From positions 95,643-159,642 of the forward strand of contig NZ_AUCT01000020.1 of NCBI RefSeq assembly GCF_000429905.1: a stretch of DNA of 64,000 bases, written 5' to 3'. This document shows, one piece after another, positions 45,804 to 54,142 of the stretch. The stretch is from Desulfatibacillum aliphaticivorans DSM 15576. GTDB taxonomy: Bacteria; Desulfobacterota; Desulfobacteria; Desulfobacterales; Desulfatibacillaceae. A program made the position numbers and the translations under genes. Every line of letters starts with the position of its first letter. Position 1 is the stretch's first letter. The notes under the pieces are model-generated. The model was not told the DNA's origin. It worked only from the letters and a program-made list of their open reading frames with translations, and did no database searches.

Positions 45804-47579
45804 TTACAATTTGACAGGCTGGGCCTCTCCAAAAACCTCGCGCAGGGCGTCGCAGATTTCCTGAAGCGTGCAGTCGTTTTTCACGCAGTCGCAGATATCG
45901 GGCATCAAATTCCGGTTTTCGTCCTTGGCATGGGTCCTGAGCGAGGACAAAAGGCTTGCGGCCGTCCTGCCGTCGCGCGTTCTTTTCAATTCCCGGAGAG
46001 AGGCCTTTTGCCGCTCTTCACAGGTGGCCATGAGGGCGGGATCGTAGGTGGCTTCCACCTCCCGGTTGATGGTGACTTCGAGTTCCAGGTCGCTGGTGTA
46101 GCAATTGACGCCCACCACCAGATCCTCCTGGCTTTCAATGCGTTTTTGCTTTTCGTAGGCGCTTTTAGCCACGGCCTTGGGCATGTATCCGCTTTCAATG
46201 GCCGCCACCGCGCCGCCCATGCCCTTGATCTTATCCATTTCAGCCAGGGCTTCGGCTTCCAGTTCGTCGGTGAGGGACTCCATGAAATAGGATCCCGCCC
46301 AGGGATCGCACACGTCGGTCAGGCCGGTTTCATGCATGAGAATCCGCGTGGCGTCCAACTGCATCTGCACCGCCTCCTGGCTGTGGCCCAGCCCTAAAGG
46401 CTCGTCCCACGGGGGGAAAACCCCGGGCAGGCTGCCGGTCATGCCCGCCGCCACGCCTCCCACCACGGCCCTGGGCCAGTTATTTAGGGTTCTTTGCAGC
46501 GTGGTGGACGAACACCCGATGTGGGCGGTGATGGGCTGGCGAATGGTCATGGCCTTGGGGTTGGTCACCCCGAATTCTTCTTTCAGCATGCGGGCGTACA
46601 TCCGGCGGGAAGCCCTGTGAAAGGCGATCTCCTTGTAGATTTCCATGGACCCGCCAAAGGCGTTGAACGTGAATTTGGTCAGAAAGTCGTTGGGGTCCAG
46701 GCCCGCGTTGATTCCTTCCTGGATGTAGGCGGCTGCGTTGGCCAGGGAAAAGGCCAGGTCCTGGGTGCGGGTGGCCCCGGCCTCCCGGATGTGGTAGCCG
46801 CCGATGCTGTTGACGTTCAGCAAGGGCATATGCTTGCGCATGAACTGAAGGGCGTCCCTGAAAAGGCGCAGGGAAGGTCCGGCCGGATAAATATACGTTC
46901 CCCGGGCGATGAACTCCTTTAAAATGTCGTTCTGGGGAGTTCCCCGGAGTGCGGCGGGGTCGATGCCCCTGGACCGTGCAAGCTCTGCGTACATGGCGAT
47001 GATGATTGCGCAGGGAGCGTTTATGGTGAAGTTGGAGGGAACCTTGTCGATTTCAAGGTCTCCGGTGTAGGGCTCGTAGATGACGCAAAAATCCCGAAAG
47101 CTGTCGATGGCCACCCCTACCCGGCCCACTTCGCCTTCCGCCATGGGAGAGTCGGAGTCGTAACCGCACTGGGTCACCAAATCAAAGGCCATGTTGGGGC
47201 CGCCGAAACGCCCCATGGAATGCATGCGTTTCAGATAATCGCGATAATCGGCGGCGGCGCCGAACCCGCCGTACTTGCCCACGCCCCTGGCGCCGCCCCA
47301 GTCCGGCCTGTAATTGGCCTGGGCCGCCAGTTTTTCATTGGCTTTGGCGAAATCAAAAGGAGCGTTTCCCGCGGTAAAGGGATATTGGCCGGGAAAACCG
47401 ACCTTCTCGAGAAAATCAAAATCCCGTATGGCATTGGGCGTGTAAAAGCTGGTGGGAGACTTTTCCAGATTATACTGGCTGACGCGTTTGTCCAGTAAAT
47501 TTTCCCGCCAGGATTTTTCCTCCCTGGCTATCTGCTCCCTCTTTTCCCGGCAGTCGCATTTGGTTTGATTGTCCTTCAT
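45804..47579 (-). CDS. B12-dependent acyl-CoA mutase large subunit, candidate (1-methylalkyl)succinyl-CoA mutase
   Basis: 591 residues, catalytic TIM-barrel of the methylmalonyl-CoA mutase family without the B12 domain, which is encoded separately just upstream. Family core is clear: 'AFDLVTQCGYDSDSPMAEGEVGRVGVAIDS', 'RGTPQNDILKEFIARGTYIYP', 'NSIGGYHIREAGATRTQDLAFSLANAAAYIQ'. The N-terminal substrate segment is abnormal: where methylmalonyl enzymes have the TRG-YPTMYRxRPW-type sequence, residues ~66-106 read 'YPFTAGNAPFDF...' with extra residues before 'YGGFGAA'. This suits a larger substrate such as (1-methylalkyl)succinyl-CoA. C-terminal 70 residues contain extra cysteines. Confidence 0.9.
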   Translation of the reverse strand: MKDNQTKCDCREKREQIAREEKSWRENLLDKRVSQYNLEKSPTSFYTPNAIRDFDFLEKVGFPGQYPFTAGNAPFDFAKANEKLAAQANYRPDWGGARGVGKYGGFGAAADYRDYLKRMHSMGRFGGPNMAFDLVTQCGYDSDSPMAEGEVGRVGVAIDSFRDFCVIYEPYTGDLEIDKVPSNFTINAPCAIIIAMYAELARSRGIDPAALRGTPQNDILKEFIARGTYIYPAGPSLRLFRDALQFMRKHMPLLNVNSIGGYHIREAGATRTQDLAFSLANAAAYIQEGINAGLDPNDFLTKFTFNAFGGSMEIYKEIAFHRASRRMYARMLKEEFGVTNPKAMTIRQPITAHIGCSSTTLQRTLNNWPRAVVGGVAAGMTGSLPGVFPPWDEPLGLGHSQEAVQMQLDATRILMHETGLTDVCDPWAGSYFMESLTDELEAEALAEMDKIKGMGGAVAAIESGYMPKAVAKSAYEKQKRIESQEDLVVGVNCYTSDLELEVTINREVEATYDPALMATCEERQKASLRELKRTRDGRTAASLLSSLRTHAKDENRNLMPDICDCVKNDCTLQEICDALREVFGEAQPVKL

Positions 47580-47667
47580 GAACCCCCTCTTTGCAGCGTA
47601 CGGCCGAACATGCTTCGGCCATGTTTGATGCCGTGAATCCGGCTGGGACGGGTGAAACAGTCAAAAA

Positions 47668-48066
47668 TCAGCAGGCGACCGATTCCGATATGAATCCGGC
47701 CACCTGAGAGACGGCGGAGCCGGCGGTGAACACGCCCGCCACGCCCATTTCTTTGAGCGAGGCCACGTCCTGTTCGGGAATCACGCCGCCCACAATCAGC
47801 AGGATGTCCTCGGCGTTTTTGCTTTTGAGCTGATCCACCACCTTTTGGGTCAGGCTCAGGTGGGCGCCGGATAAAATGGACAGGCCGATCACGTCCACAT
47901 CCTCCTGCAGGGCTGCGCTCACGATTTGCTCCGGGCTCTGGCGCAAACCCGTATAAATGACCTCAAAGCCTGCGTCCCGCAGGCCGTAGGCGATAATTCT
48001 CGCCCCTCGCTCGTGGCCGTCCAAACCTGGTTTGGCTATGAGTACACGAATTTTTTTGTTGTTCAT
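47668..48066 (-). CDS. Cobalamin-binding small subunit of the acyl-CoA mutase
   Basis: 132 residues, Rossmann-like B12-binding domain. 'RVLIAKPGLDGHERGARIIAYGLRDAGFEVIYTGLRQSPEQIV' holds the DxHxxG motif (Asp16, His18, Gly21) that supplies the lower axial ligand to cobalt. 'IGLSILSGAHLSL' and 'VGGVIPEQD' are the other signature strands, and 'GVFTAGSAV' completes the binding site. First gene of the alkane operon, about 35 bp from the predicted sigma-54 transcription start. Confidence 0.94.
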   Translation of the reverse strand: MNNKKIRVLIAKPGLDGHERGARIIAYGLRDAGFEVIYTGLRQSPEQIVSAALQEDVDVIGLSILSGAHLSLTQKVVDQLKSKNAEDILLIVGGVIPEQDVASLKEMGVAGVFTAGSAVSQVAGFISESVAC

Positions 48067-48109
48067 GAATTCCCTCCGAGTAGATAGTGGCAGGCTGGTG
48101 TGCAGTATA

Positions 48110-48129
48110 ATGGCAAGAAGGGCGCCAGA
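48110..48129 (-). promoter_or_regulatory. Sigma-54 promoter of the alkane operon
   Basis: On the minus strand the sequence reads TGGCGCC, four bases, then TTGCC. The invariant GG (48126-48125) and GC (48114-48113) are exactly ten bases apart. It matches TGGCACG-N4-TTGCW well, with G for A in the -24 element. Predicted start near 48101, 35 nt before the first ATG. The activator gene is immediately upstream on the same strand. Confidence 0.72.
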
Positions 48130-48318
48130 ACGCGGAGTTTTTGTTTAAATGCTTGAAATAATGTTGTATTTTATCAGCAGCGGTTCTCGGGGGAGGCGCC
48201 CCAGGCGCGCCCAGTGGGACAAAGCCGCCCAAAATCAAGGGCGGCCGTACGGCCTTTGGAGCAGTGGATTAGGCATAATAGTCTGAAATAATGCAGGAAT
48301 TGATTTGGAGTTTGTGCG

Positions 48319-48357
48319 TTGGGTCACAAATGGCCAAGTTGGGTCACGACAGACCCA
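48319..48357. promoter_or_regulatory. Candidate enhancer (activator binding) sites of the alkane operon
   Basis: GTTGGGTCAC occurs twice, at 48319-48328 and 48339-48348, with 20-bp spacing (two helical turns). The second copy also forms a perfect inverted repeat TGGGTC (48340-48345)/GACCCA (48352-48357) with a 6-base spacer. About 200 bp upstream of the -24 element, the usual range for a sigma-54 activator, and across the stop codon of the activator gene itself. Confidence 0.5.
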
Positions 48358-50203
48358 GGCGCTTCATCTTACGAAAAAGGGTCTTGCGGGAGATGCCTAA
48401 AGACTCGGCGGTTCGGGACTTGTGCCCCCGATGCTGGTCCAGGGCTTTTTTGATCAGGGCCTTTTCCACGTTTTCAGTAGCGCCTCTGAGATCAGCCCCG
48501 TTTTCCATGGCTTCGGATAGGGGCGCCTTGGCCTGCACCGGTTCGGGAGAGATGAAGTCCAGGCGATTTACCGTGAGGTAGCGCTGGATCACGTTTTGGA
48601 GCTCCCGCACATTGCCCGGCCAGTCGTAGGCGACCAGTGCGTCCAGGACCTTGCCGGGCAGGACAGCCTGGCCCTGGCCTCCGGAATAGACTTTCAGGAA
48701 GTGCTCCGCCAGCAGGGGAATGTCGTCCCGGCGCTGGCGCAGGGGCGGCAGGTTGATGGGGATGATGTGAATTCTGAAGAAAAAATCCTCGCGCATCTTG
48801 CCGGCCCGGGCTTGTTCCAGGAGGTTGCGGTTGGTGGCGGCGATAATGCGGAAGTCGGAAAATTTGACGGCATTGCCGCCCACGGGGGTGTAGCCTCCTC
48901 CTTCAATGGCCCGGAGGAGTTTGACTTGCAGCATGATGTCCAGTTCACCCACTTCGTCCAAAAACAGGGTTCCGCCGTTGGCCAGGTCCAGGAAGCCTTC
49001 CTTGTTGGAATGGGCGCCGGTGAAGGCGCCTTTGCGGCTTCCGAAAAACTCGCTTTCCAGAAGATTGGCCGGGATGGCCGCGCAGTTTACGGGAACAAAA
49101 GGCTGGTCGGCCCTTTTACTCATTTTGTGGATGGCTCTGGCCGCCAGTTCCTTGCCGGTTCCGGATTCGCCGTAAATAATGACATTGGCTTCGCCCGCAG
49201 CCGCGTTGAGGATGAGCTCGTACACTTCCTGCATGGCTGTGCTTTTGCCGATGATATTGCCAAACCGGTAGCGGTCCCGCATGGAGGAGCGAAGGTTGAC
49301 GTTTTCCCGGCGCAGGTTTTCCGCTTCCTCCTGCATGGAGAGCTCCCTGAGTTTTGTTTCCGTGATGTCGCGGGCGGTGAGCAGCAGGCTGGGCCTTCCT
49401 TTCCAGGTGATAAAATTGGCCTTGCCCTCCACCCAGAGTTCATTGCCCATCTTGTGCAGGCAACGGGCCTGGAATGTGCGTTCCTCCGCAGCGCCGGACT
49501 CCAGGGCCTCGTACAATTCCAGAAAATAGGGGCGAAACGGCTCAGCCGCCATAGATTCCGGGGTTTTGGCGAGGAACTCCTCCCTGGTGTAGCCAAACAT
49601 GGAAGCCGCGGCTTCGTTGGCGAACAGAAATCTGTTCCGGTGGGCCAGCACGACCCCTTCGGTAATGCGCTCTCCCAGCAGGCGATAGAGCGCTTCCGAT
49701 TCCCTGAGGCTCCGTTCCGCGGCTTTCCTGGCCGAGATGTCCAGGCCCATGCCCATGAGATAGGGCGCTCCATTGATTCGGGTGCTGACCCCCGTGAACA
49801 TATAGGGAATCTTTTTGCCATCCTTGGTGACAATGGTGGATTCAGCCAACCCCTCTCCGTTTACGAATACGTCCTTGATGCTCTTGCGGATCAGGCTCTT
49901 GTCCCCGCCTTTGAACAAGGTGAGCAGGCTGATGGAACCCACTTCCTCCTCGGTGTATCCGGTGACGGTTTCCACGTTCCGGTTCCAGCGAAGCACCTGG
50001 AGCTTGTCATTAAAGCAATAGAATATGCCCGGCAGGCCCCGGATGAGGGTTTCGAAAAACTGGTTTTCGTTGGCCAGGGCCTTTAAGGCCGCTTCCAGTT
50101 CCTGAAGCTGCTCCCCCCGGGAGCTTTCGGGCGAAGCCTTTTCTTTTGCAGCCTGGAGGCTGTCTTTTGGGGTCTTCGAGGACGCTTTTTGAGTATTAGG
50201 CAT
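48344..50203 (-). CDS. PAS-PAS sigma-54 activator, probable regulator of the alkane operon
   Basis: 619 residues. A charged N-terminal helix, PAS1 ~47-160 ('IFYCFNDKLQVLRWNRNVETVTGYTEEEV'), PAS2 ~168-285 ('VLAHRNRFLFANEAAASMFGYTREEF'), coiled linker, then the AAA activator domain ~313-545: Walker A 'GESGTGKE', 'RKGAFTGAH' (the sigma-54 loop) and 'LFLDEVGELD'. The C-terminal Fis-type HTH is 'GHKSRTAESLGISRKTLFRKMKRLGLS'. No receiver domain, so a PAS ligand or redox signal is likely. Same strand as the operon, which begins 277 bp downstream behind a -24/-12 promoter. Confidence 0.93.
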   Translation of the reverse strand: MPNTQKASSKTPKDSLQAAKEKASPESSRGEQLQELEAALKALANENQFFETLIRGLPGIFYCFNDKLQVLRWNRNVETVTGYTEEEVGSISLLTLFKGGDKSLIRKSIKDVFVNGEGLAESTIVTKDGKKIPYMFTGVSTRINGAPYLMGMGLDISARKAAERSLRESEALYRLLGERITEGVVLAHRNRFLFANEAAASMFGYTREEFLAKTPESMAAEPFRPYFLELYEALESGAAEERTFQARCLHKMGNELWVEGKANFITWKGRPSLLLTARDITETKLRELSMQEEAENLRRENVNLRSSMRDRYRFGNIIGKSTAMQEVYELILNAAAGEANVIIYGESGTGKELAARAIHKMSKRADQPFVPVNCAAIPANLLESEFFGSRKGAFTGAHSNKEGFLDLANGGTLFLDEVGELDIMLQVKLLRAIEGGGYTPVGGNAVKFSDFRIIAATNRNLLEQARAGKMREDFFFRIHIIPINLPPLRQRRDDIPLLAEHFLKVYSGGQGQAVLPGKVLDALVAYDWPGNVRELQNVIQRYLTVNRLDFISPEPVQAKAPLSEAMENGADLRGATENVEKALIKKALDQHRGHKSRTAESLGISRKTLFRKMKRLGLS

Positions 50204-50545
50204 GGGATTTAAATCCTGTTGGGGGGACGGATCCCGGCATGGGCAGACGCTGGGGCTCCGGTTATTGATGGCATGGTGCGTCAGTAGACAATGTATTCTT
50301 ATTACATTCTATTTTACTCCATTGTAAAGACTTTTTTGACATTGCCAAATGCGGAGTTTGGGAAACCGGCGGAAATCCGCTCTCTGATTTGTTTGCGGCA
50401 GGAAGCGTTTTTCGCCTATTACACATGAACAGGTTTTTAAATCCGGACACAGGAATTGCAGCTTGAATCGGGCTTGCGAAACTTCAGAAAACCAGACGGT
50501 GAAAATAGGGGATTGTGCGGCAATTAGGATTTTTGGGCAAAAAAA

Positions 50546-50637
<92 letters not shown>

Positions 50638-50647
50638 GCATTTTATG

Positions 50648-51469
50648 CGGCGTACTTCTATGTCTTGCCTGCATGGGCTTTCCCTTATGGGCCTAAGGCG
50701 AACCTTCACATGCGCCCCAAAGGGTGGGTGTCTTATGGCGCATTTTAATCGTTTTGGCAAGAGGTTTTTTTTCTGTTAGGTTTTTCTATAAGTAACTGCT
50801 CTGATTTTCTTGAAACCATTGAAATCCGCCCGGGCATGCGCTTTATGCAAGGGCTCTGCGACGCCGTTAAGCGAGATAACTTTTCAGCTTTTTTGATGGC
50901 GGAAGGGCAAGCCCCTGGATCTTTCCAACGCCTCGGAGGACGACATCCTGGATCTGTTGGATCAAAGCCTGGGGAAATAGCCGAAAAACAACGACGCTGG
51001 ATCCCCGTTTCCGCCGTTACAGCATGATGATTGCACAACTGCCCGCAATCATCCCGCCTCCATGGCTGCCCGGGGATGACGGGGCGCGTAGGTCTTTGCA
51101 CCCGTTTGGGCCTTGCCGCCTTGGGCCATAACCGGGAAGAAGCAGACGGCCTTATGGGAATTGTTTAACTCGTTCCCATGCTCCAGCGTGGGAATGCATA
51201 CTGTAAGTTATTGAAATCAAGTTAGTTGCAAGATTCATGTAACGCTAAATTATACCCTGATATGCGTATCCTACGGAGATTGCAGTATCCATCGCCATTT
51301 TAACCTTACCTTGGAATACAACTGTTTGTCAGAACGCAACAATCCACCCATCTTCATGCCGGGAAAACTTCCCCGCTTTTTGCGCAGAGCGTCATGGAAA
51401 GGTTCTTTGCGGAGCTTTCTTTCAAGAAAGCGACTCGCCGAAGGCTTTTTTTATTATCGTTTTTTGTTT
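50648..51469. other. Gene-free region with repeats
   Basis: No protein gene is supported. Contains fragments of GC-rich dispersed repeats around 50990-51085 (a GGATCCCCG type and CCCGGGGATGACGGGG) and one minus-strand REP family A copy (51169-51201). The remainder is AT-richer DNA ahead of the MarR gene's 3' end. Confidence 0.6.
51169..51201 (-). repeat. REP family A copy (inverted orientation)
   Basis: The complement reads GTATGCATTCCCACGC, a short variable centre, then GCATGGGAACGAG, matching the copies at 16944, 17418 and 28327. The centre differs (TGGA), as expected for a hairpin loop. Confidence 0.8.
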
Positions 51470-51994
51470 TTACCGTTCTTCAGGAGGCCGGGCGTCCATA
51501 AGCTCGTCGGACACGGCCAAGCCGTTTTCGGACATGGGAGGTTCGTCGATAAAATGGATGAGCTTGGACAAGCTGGAGACAATCTCCGCCACTTCCTGCG
51601 GGGGCAGATTTTCCAGTCCTTCGATGATTTGCTTTTGGAGCGGGGGAGGGGCGTCAGAGGCCATGTCCCTGCCTTTATCCGTGAGTTCCACGGTGATCAC
51701 CCTGCGATCCTTGTTGGTCCGGGAGCGGATCACCAGGCCTTTGTTTTCCAGGCGGTCGATAATGCCGGTGACCGTGCTGGACTTGACCATGATTTCCGCG
51801 GCGAGCCGGGACAGGGACAGGGAGCCCTTTTCGTACAAGGCCATGAGGCATGCCAACTGAGGGCCGCTGACCAAATAGGTGCGGCTGAGCTCCTTGGTGT
51901 ACATTTCCTCCGCCTGGATGAGGCGGCGGATGAGCCAAACAATTTCTTTTATTTTGTTATCAAAAACAACCGGTTCGTTTAACGGTCGATTCAT
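51470..51994 (-). CDS. MarR-family transcriptional regulator
   Basis: 174 residues from 'MNRPLNEPVVFDNKIKEIVW' (ATG at 51992-51994). Winged helix: 'QLACLMALYEKGSLSLSRLAAEIMVKSSTVTGIIDRLENKGLVIRSRTNKDRRVITVELTDKGRDM' has the DxRxxxxxLT-like wing 'DRRVITVELT'. C-terminal dimerisation helix and an acidic tail. Next to, and on the same strand as, a glycine-betaine transporter operon; MarR/GbsR-type regulators often control betaine uptake, so it may act on the repeats at the proV promoter. Confidence 0.92.
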   Translation of the reverse strand: MNRPLNEPVVFDNKIKEIVWLIRRLIQAEEMYTKELSRTYLVSGPQLACLMALYEKGSLSLSRLAAEIMVKSSTVTGIIDRLENKGLVIRSRTNKDRRVITVELTDKGRDMASDAPPPLQKQIIEGLENLPPQEVAEIVSSLSKLIHFIDEPPMSENGLAVSDELMDARPPEER

Positions 51995-52115
51995 AATAAT
52001 AACCGCCTTCAATTATTCTACCACAGGCACGGAAATTATCACCAGGCGTCAAGAAAGGCAACTGAAATAAGCACGGCTGGAAAAATAGCGGGCCGCCTGA
52101 TCCAAGGGGCTGAAA

Positions 52116-52151
52116 GGCCCCGCCGCAGCAGTTATTGGCGGCGGCGGGGCC
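52116..52151 (-). terminator. Terminator after proX
   Basis: GGCCCCGCCGC (52116-52126) pairs perfectly with GCGGCGGGGCC (52141-52151). On the minus strand it is followed by TTTCA. It lies 28 bp beyond the proX stop and separates the transporter operon from marR. Confidence 0.75.
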
Positions 52152-52178
52152 GGGAATGATCACGTTGGAAAAAAACTG

Positions 52179-53219
52179 CTATTTCACGGCTTTCCGTGCT
52201 TCTTCAATCCAGCCGTTCCAGGTGTCCTGGTTCTTGGCGATCCATTCGTTGGCATGTTTTTCGATATCCTTAGCCGACTTTTCGCCTTCGTTCATCCTGG
52301 TGTTCTGCTCGTTGATGTCAATCAAAGGCAGGGTGAAAAGCTCAAAAAAACGTTTGGCCGCCGGGTTTTCCGCCAGAAATTTTTTGTTGGCCACAATCTG
52401 AATGTCGCAAACCACAAAGCCCAGTTTTACGGGATCGGTCACAGCGCCTTCTACACCAGATACGGTCATGCGTTCCACGGCGGGTTTTTGGGCATCCATG
52501 GGGATGATTTCAGGCACGTTGATCCACATGACGTCCTTGCCGGGTTTCATCTTGAAGATGGTCCAGTTGGGGGCCCAGGTGTAAAAGAAAACGGGCTTGC
52601 CGGATTTGTAGGCCGCCAGGGCGGAAGCGATGCCGGCTTCATAGGAGGCCTTGACCGGGTTGATGTGGTCTTTCAGGTCATACACGTCCATGTGATGGGC
52701 GATGGCTTTTTCACATCCCCATCCGGGAGGGCAGGCGGTGAGGTCGGCTTTGCCGTCGTTGTTGGTGTCAAAAGCCTTTTTTACTTCCGGGCGTTTGAAA
52801 TCGTCCAGGCTTTTGATGTTGAATTTTTCCACGTCCCTTTTGGAAACCAGGTATCCCTGGAGTCCGCCGGCCTTGGCCACGTAGCCGATGGTCTGGGCTT
52901 TTTCGTCAAAGTCCTTGGGAACCTGGCTGTTGTGCATGGGGAACCAGCCGTTGCACCAGTAGTCCAGATCGCCCAGGGTCACGGATTTATAGAAAATGGG
53001 GTTGGCCAGGTCTTTGGGCTTTTCGGCTTTGTAGCCAAGCTCTTCCAGGCCCTTGCGGACCAGGACTTCCTGGAAAAAGCCCGTGTTCCAGGTGGCGCGG
53101 GCGGGTTTGACGGTGACGCCCTTGCCGGGCTTTTCCTGATAGGCCATGCCCGGCGCCGGAGCGATGAGGCAGGCCGCTACAGCGGCGATGACCAATGCTT
53201 TAACTAAACGAAAATTCAT
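52179..53219 (-). CDS. proX: Glycine betaine/proline ABC transporter substrate-binding protein
   Basis: 346 residues, exported: 'MNFRLVKALVIAAVAACLIAPAPGMA' is a Sec signal peptide. The mature protein has the type II binding fold with 'KGVTVKPARATWNTGFFQEVLVRKGLEELGYKAEKPKDL', 'GDLDYWCNGWFPMHN' and 'YTWAPNWTIFKM' (the tryptophans that cage the quaternary amine) and 'CPPGWGCEKAIAH'. Captures betaine in the periplasm for ProW/ProV. Third gene of the operon, 41 bp after proW. Confidence 0.95.
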   Translation of the reverse strand: MNFRLVKALVIAAVAACLIAPAPGMAYQEKPGKGVTVKPARATWNTGFFQEVLVRKGLEELGYKAEKPKDLANPIFYKSVTLGDLDYWCNGWFPMHNSQVPKDFDEKAQTIGYVAKAGGLQGYLVSKRDVEKFNIKSLDDFKRPEVKKAFDTNNDGKADLTACPPGWGCEKAIAHHMDVYDLKDHINPVKASYEAGIASALAAYKSGKPVFFYTWAPNWTIFKMKPGKDVMWINVPEIIPMDAQKPAVERMTVSGVEGAVTDPVKLGFVVCDIQIVANKKFLAENPAAKRFFELFTLPLIDINEQNTRMNEGEKSAKDIEKHANEWIAKNQDTWNGWIEEARKAVK

Positions 53220-53260
53220 AATTCCTCCTCTGCAAAAATAGTTGTTGGTTTGCCTGTTTA

Positions 53261-54094
53261 TCAGTCTTTCCTTTGAGCCATGGATTGGGTGATGCGATCC
53301 AGAATAATAGCCATAAGAACAATGCCCAGGCCGCCGATCACAGCCTGCCCGATATCCAGAGTGTTCAGGCCCAGGATGACGGGGGAGCCCAGGCCGCCCG
53401 CGCCGATGAGCGCTGCAATGACGACCATGGAAAGAGCCATCATGATGGTTTGGTTGAGTCCTGCCAGGATGGTGGGCATGGCAAGGGGAATCTGCACGCG
53501 TATAAGCACCTGCCAGTTGGTGGCGCCAAAGGCCTGGGCCGCTTCCACCAGTTCGGGATGCACTCCCCTAATGCCCAGGCTGGTCAGCCGGATGATGGGG
53601 GGCATGGCGAACACGATGGTGGACAGAACGCCCGCCACGTTGCCCACGGAAAACAGCATGACAATGGGTACGAGGTACACAAAGGCCGGAGTGGTCTGCA
53701 TGGCGTCCAAAAAGGGCCTAAGCCAGGATTCGAATTTATCCGATCGTCCCGCAAGGATGCCCAAAGGCGCCCCCACAAGCGTGCAGAATATGACGGCCGA
53801 AAGCACCATGGCCAGGGTGGTCATGGCGTCGGCCCAAAGACCCAGCATGCCAATGAAAACCATGGTGACCACCGAGAATATGGACAGCTTGATCCCGGAA
53901 AATTTCCAGGCCGCCAATCCAATGGCGATGATGATGATGATCGGATGGATTGCGTTCAGACCATTGTCAAATCCCGACAGAGTGGTCTCCACGGGCCATT
54001 TGATGGCCTGGAAAAAGGGCCGGTAATTATCCACCAGCCACTCCACTGCTTGGGAAACCCAGGAATCCAGGGGTATTATTTTGTCTTCAAACAT
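53261..54094 (-). CDS. proW: Glycine betaine ABC transporter permease
   Basis: 277 residues, about six membrane helices. Binding-protein-dependent transport signature 'GAPLGILAGRSDKFESWLRPFLDAMQTTPAFVYLVPIVMLFSVGNVAGVLSTIVFAMPP' and the EAA loop 'ELVEAAQAFGATNWQVLIRVQIPLAMPTILAGLNQTIMMALSMVVIAALIGAGGLG'. Typical of ProW/OpuAB. Lies between proV and proX. Confidence 0.95.
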   Translation of the reverse strand: MFEDKIIPLDSWVSQAVEWLVDNYRPFFQAIKWPVETTLSGFDNGLNAIHPIIIIIAIGLAAWKFSGIKLSIFSVVTMVFIGMLGLWADAMTTLAMVLSAVIFCTLVGAPLGILAGRSDKFESWLRPFLDAMQTTPAFVYLVPIVMLFSVGNVAGVLSTIVFAMPPIIRLTSLGIRGVHPELVEAAQAFGATNWQVLIRVQIPLAMPTILAGLNQTIMMALSMVVIAALIGAGGLGSPVILGLNTLDIGQAVIGGLGIVLMAIILDRITQSMAQRKD

Positions 54095-54142
54095 TGCTTC
54101 TCTCCAATACCTCTATCAGGGGCGCAGCACGCCCCGGATGGT

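Noticed and set aside
48181..48215. GGCGCC/GGCGCGCC palindromic patch as a second sigma-54 site
   Set aside because: It has GC-N10-CC spacing on one phase, but lacks the TGGCAC and TTGC context; the element at 48110-48129 is far better placed.
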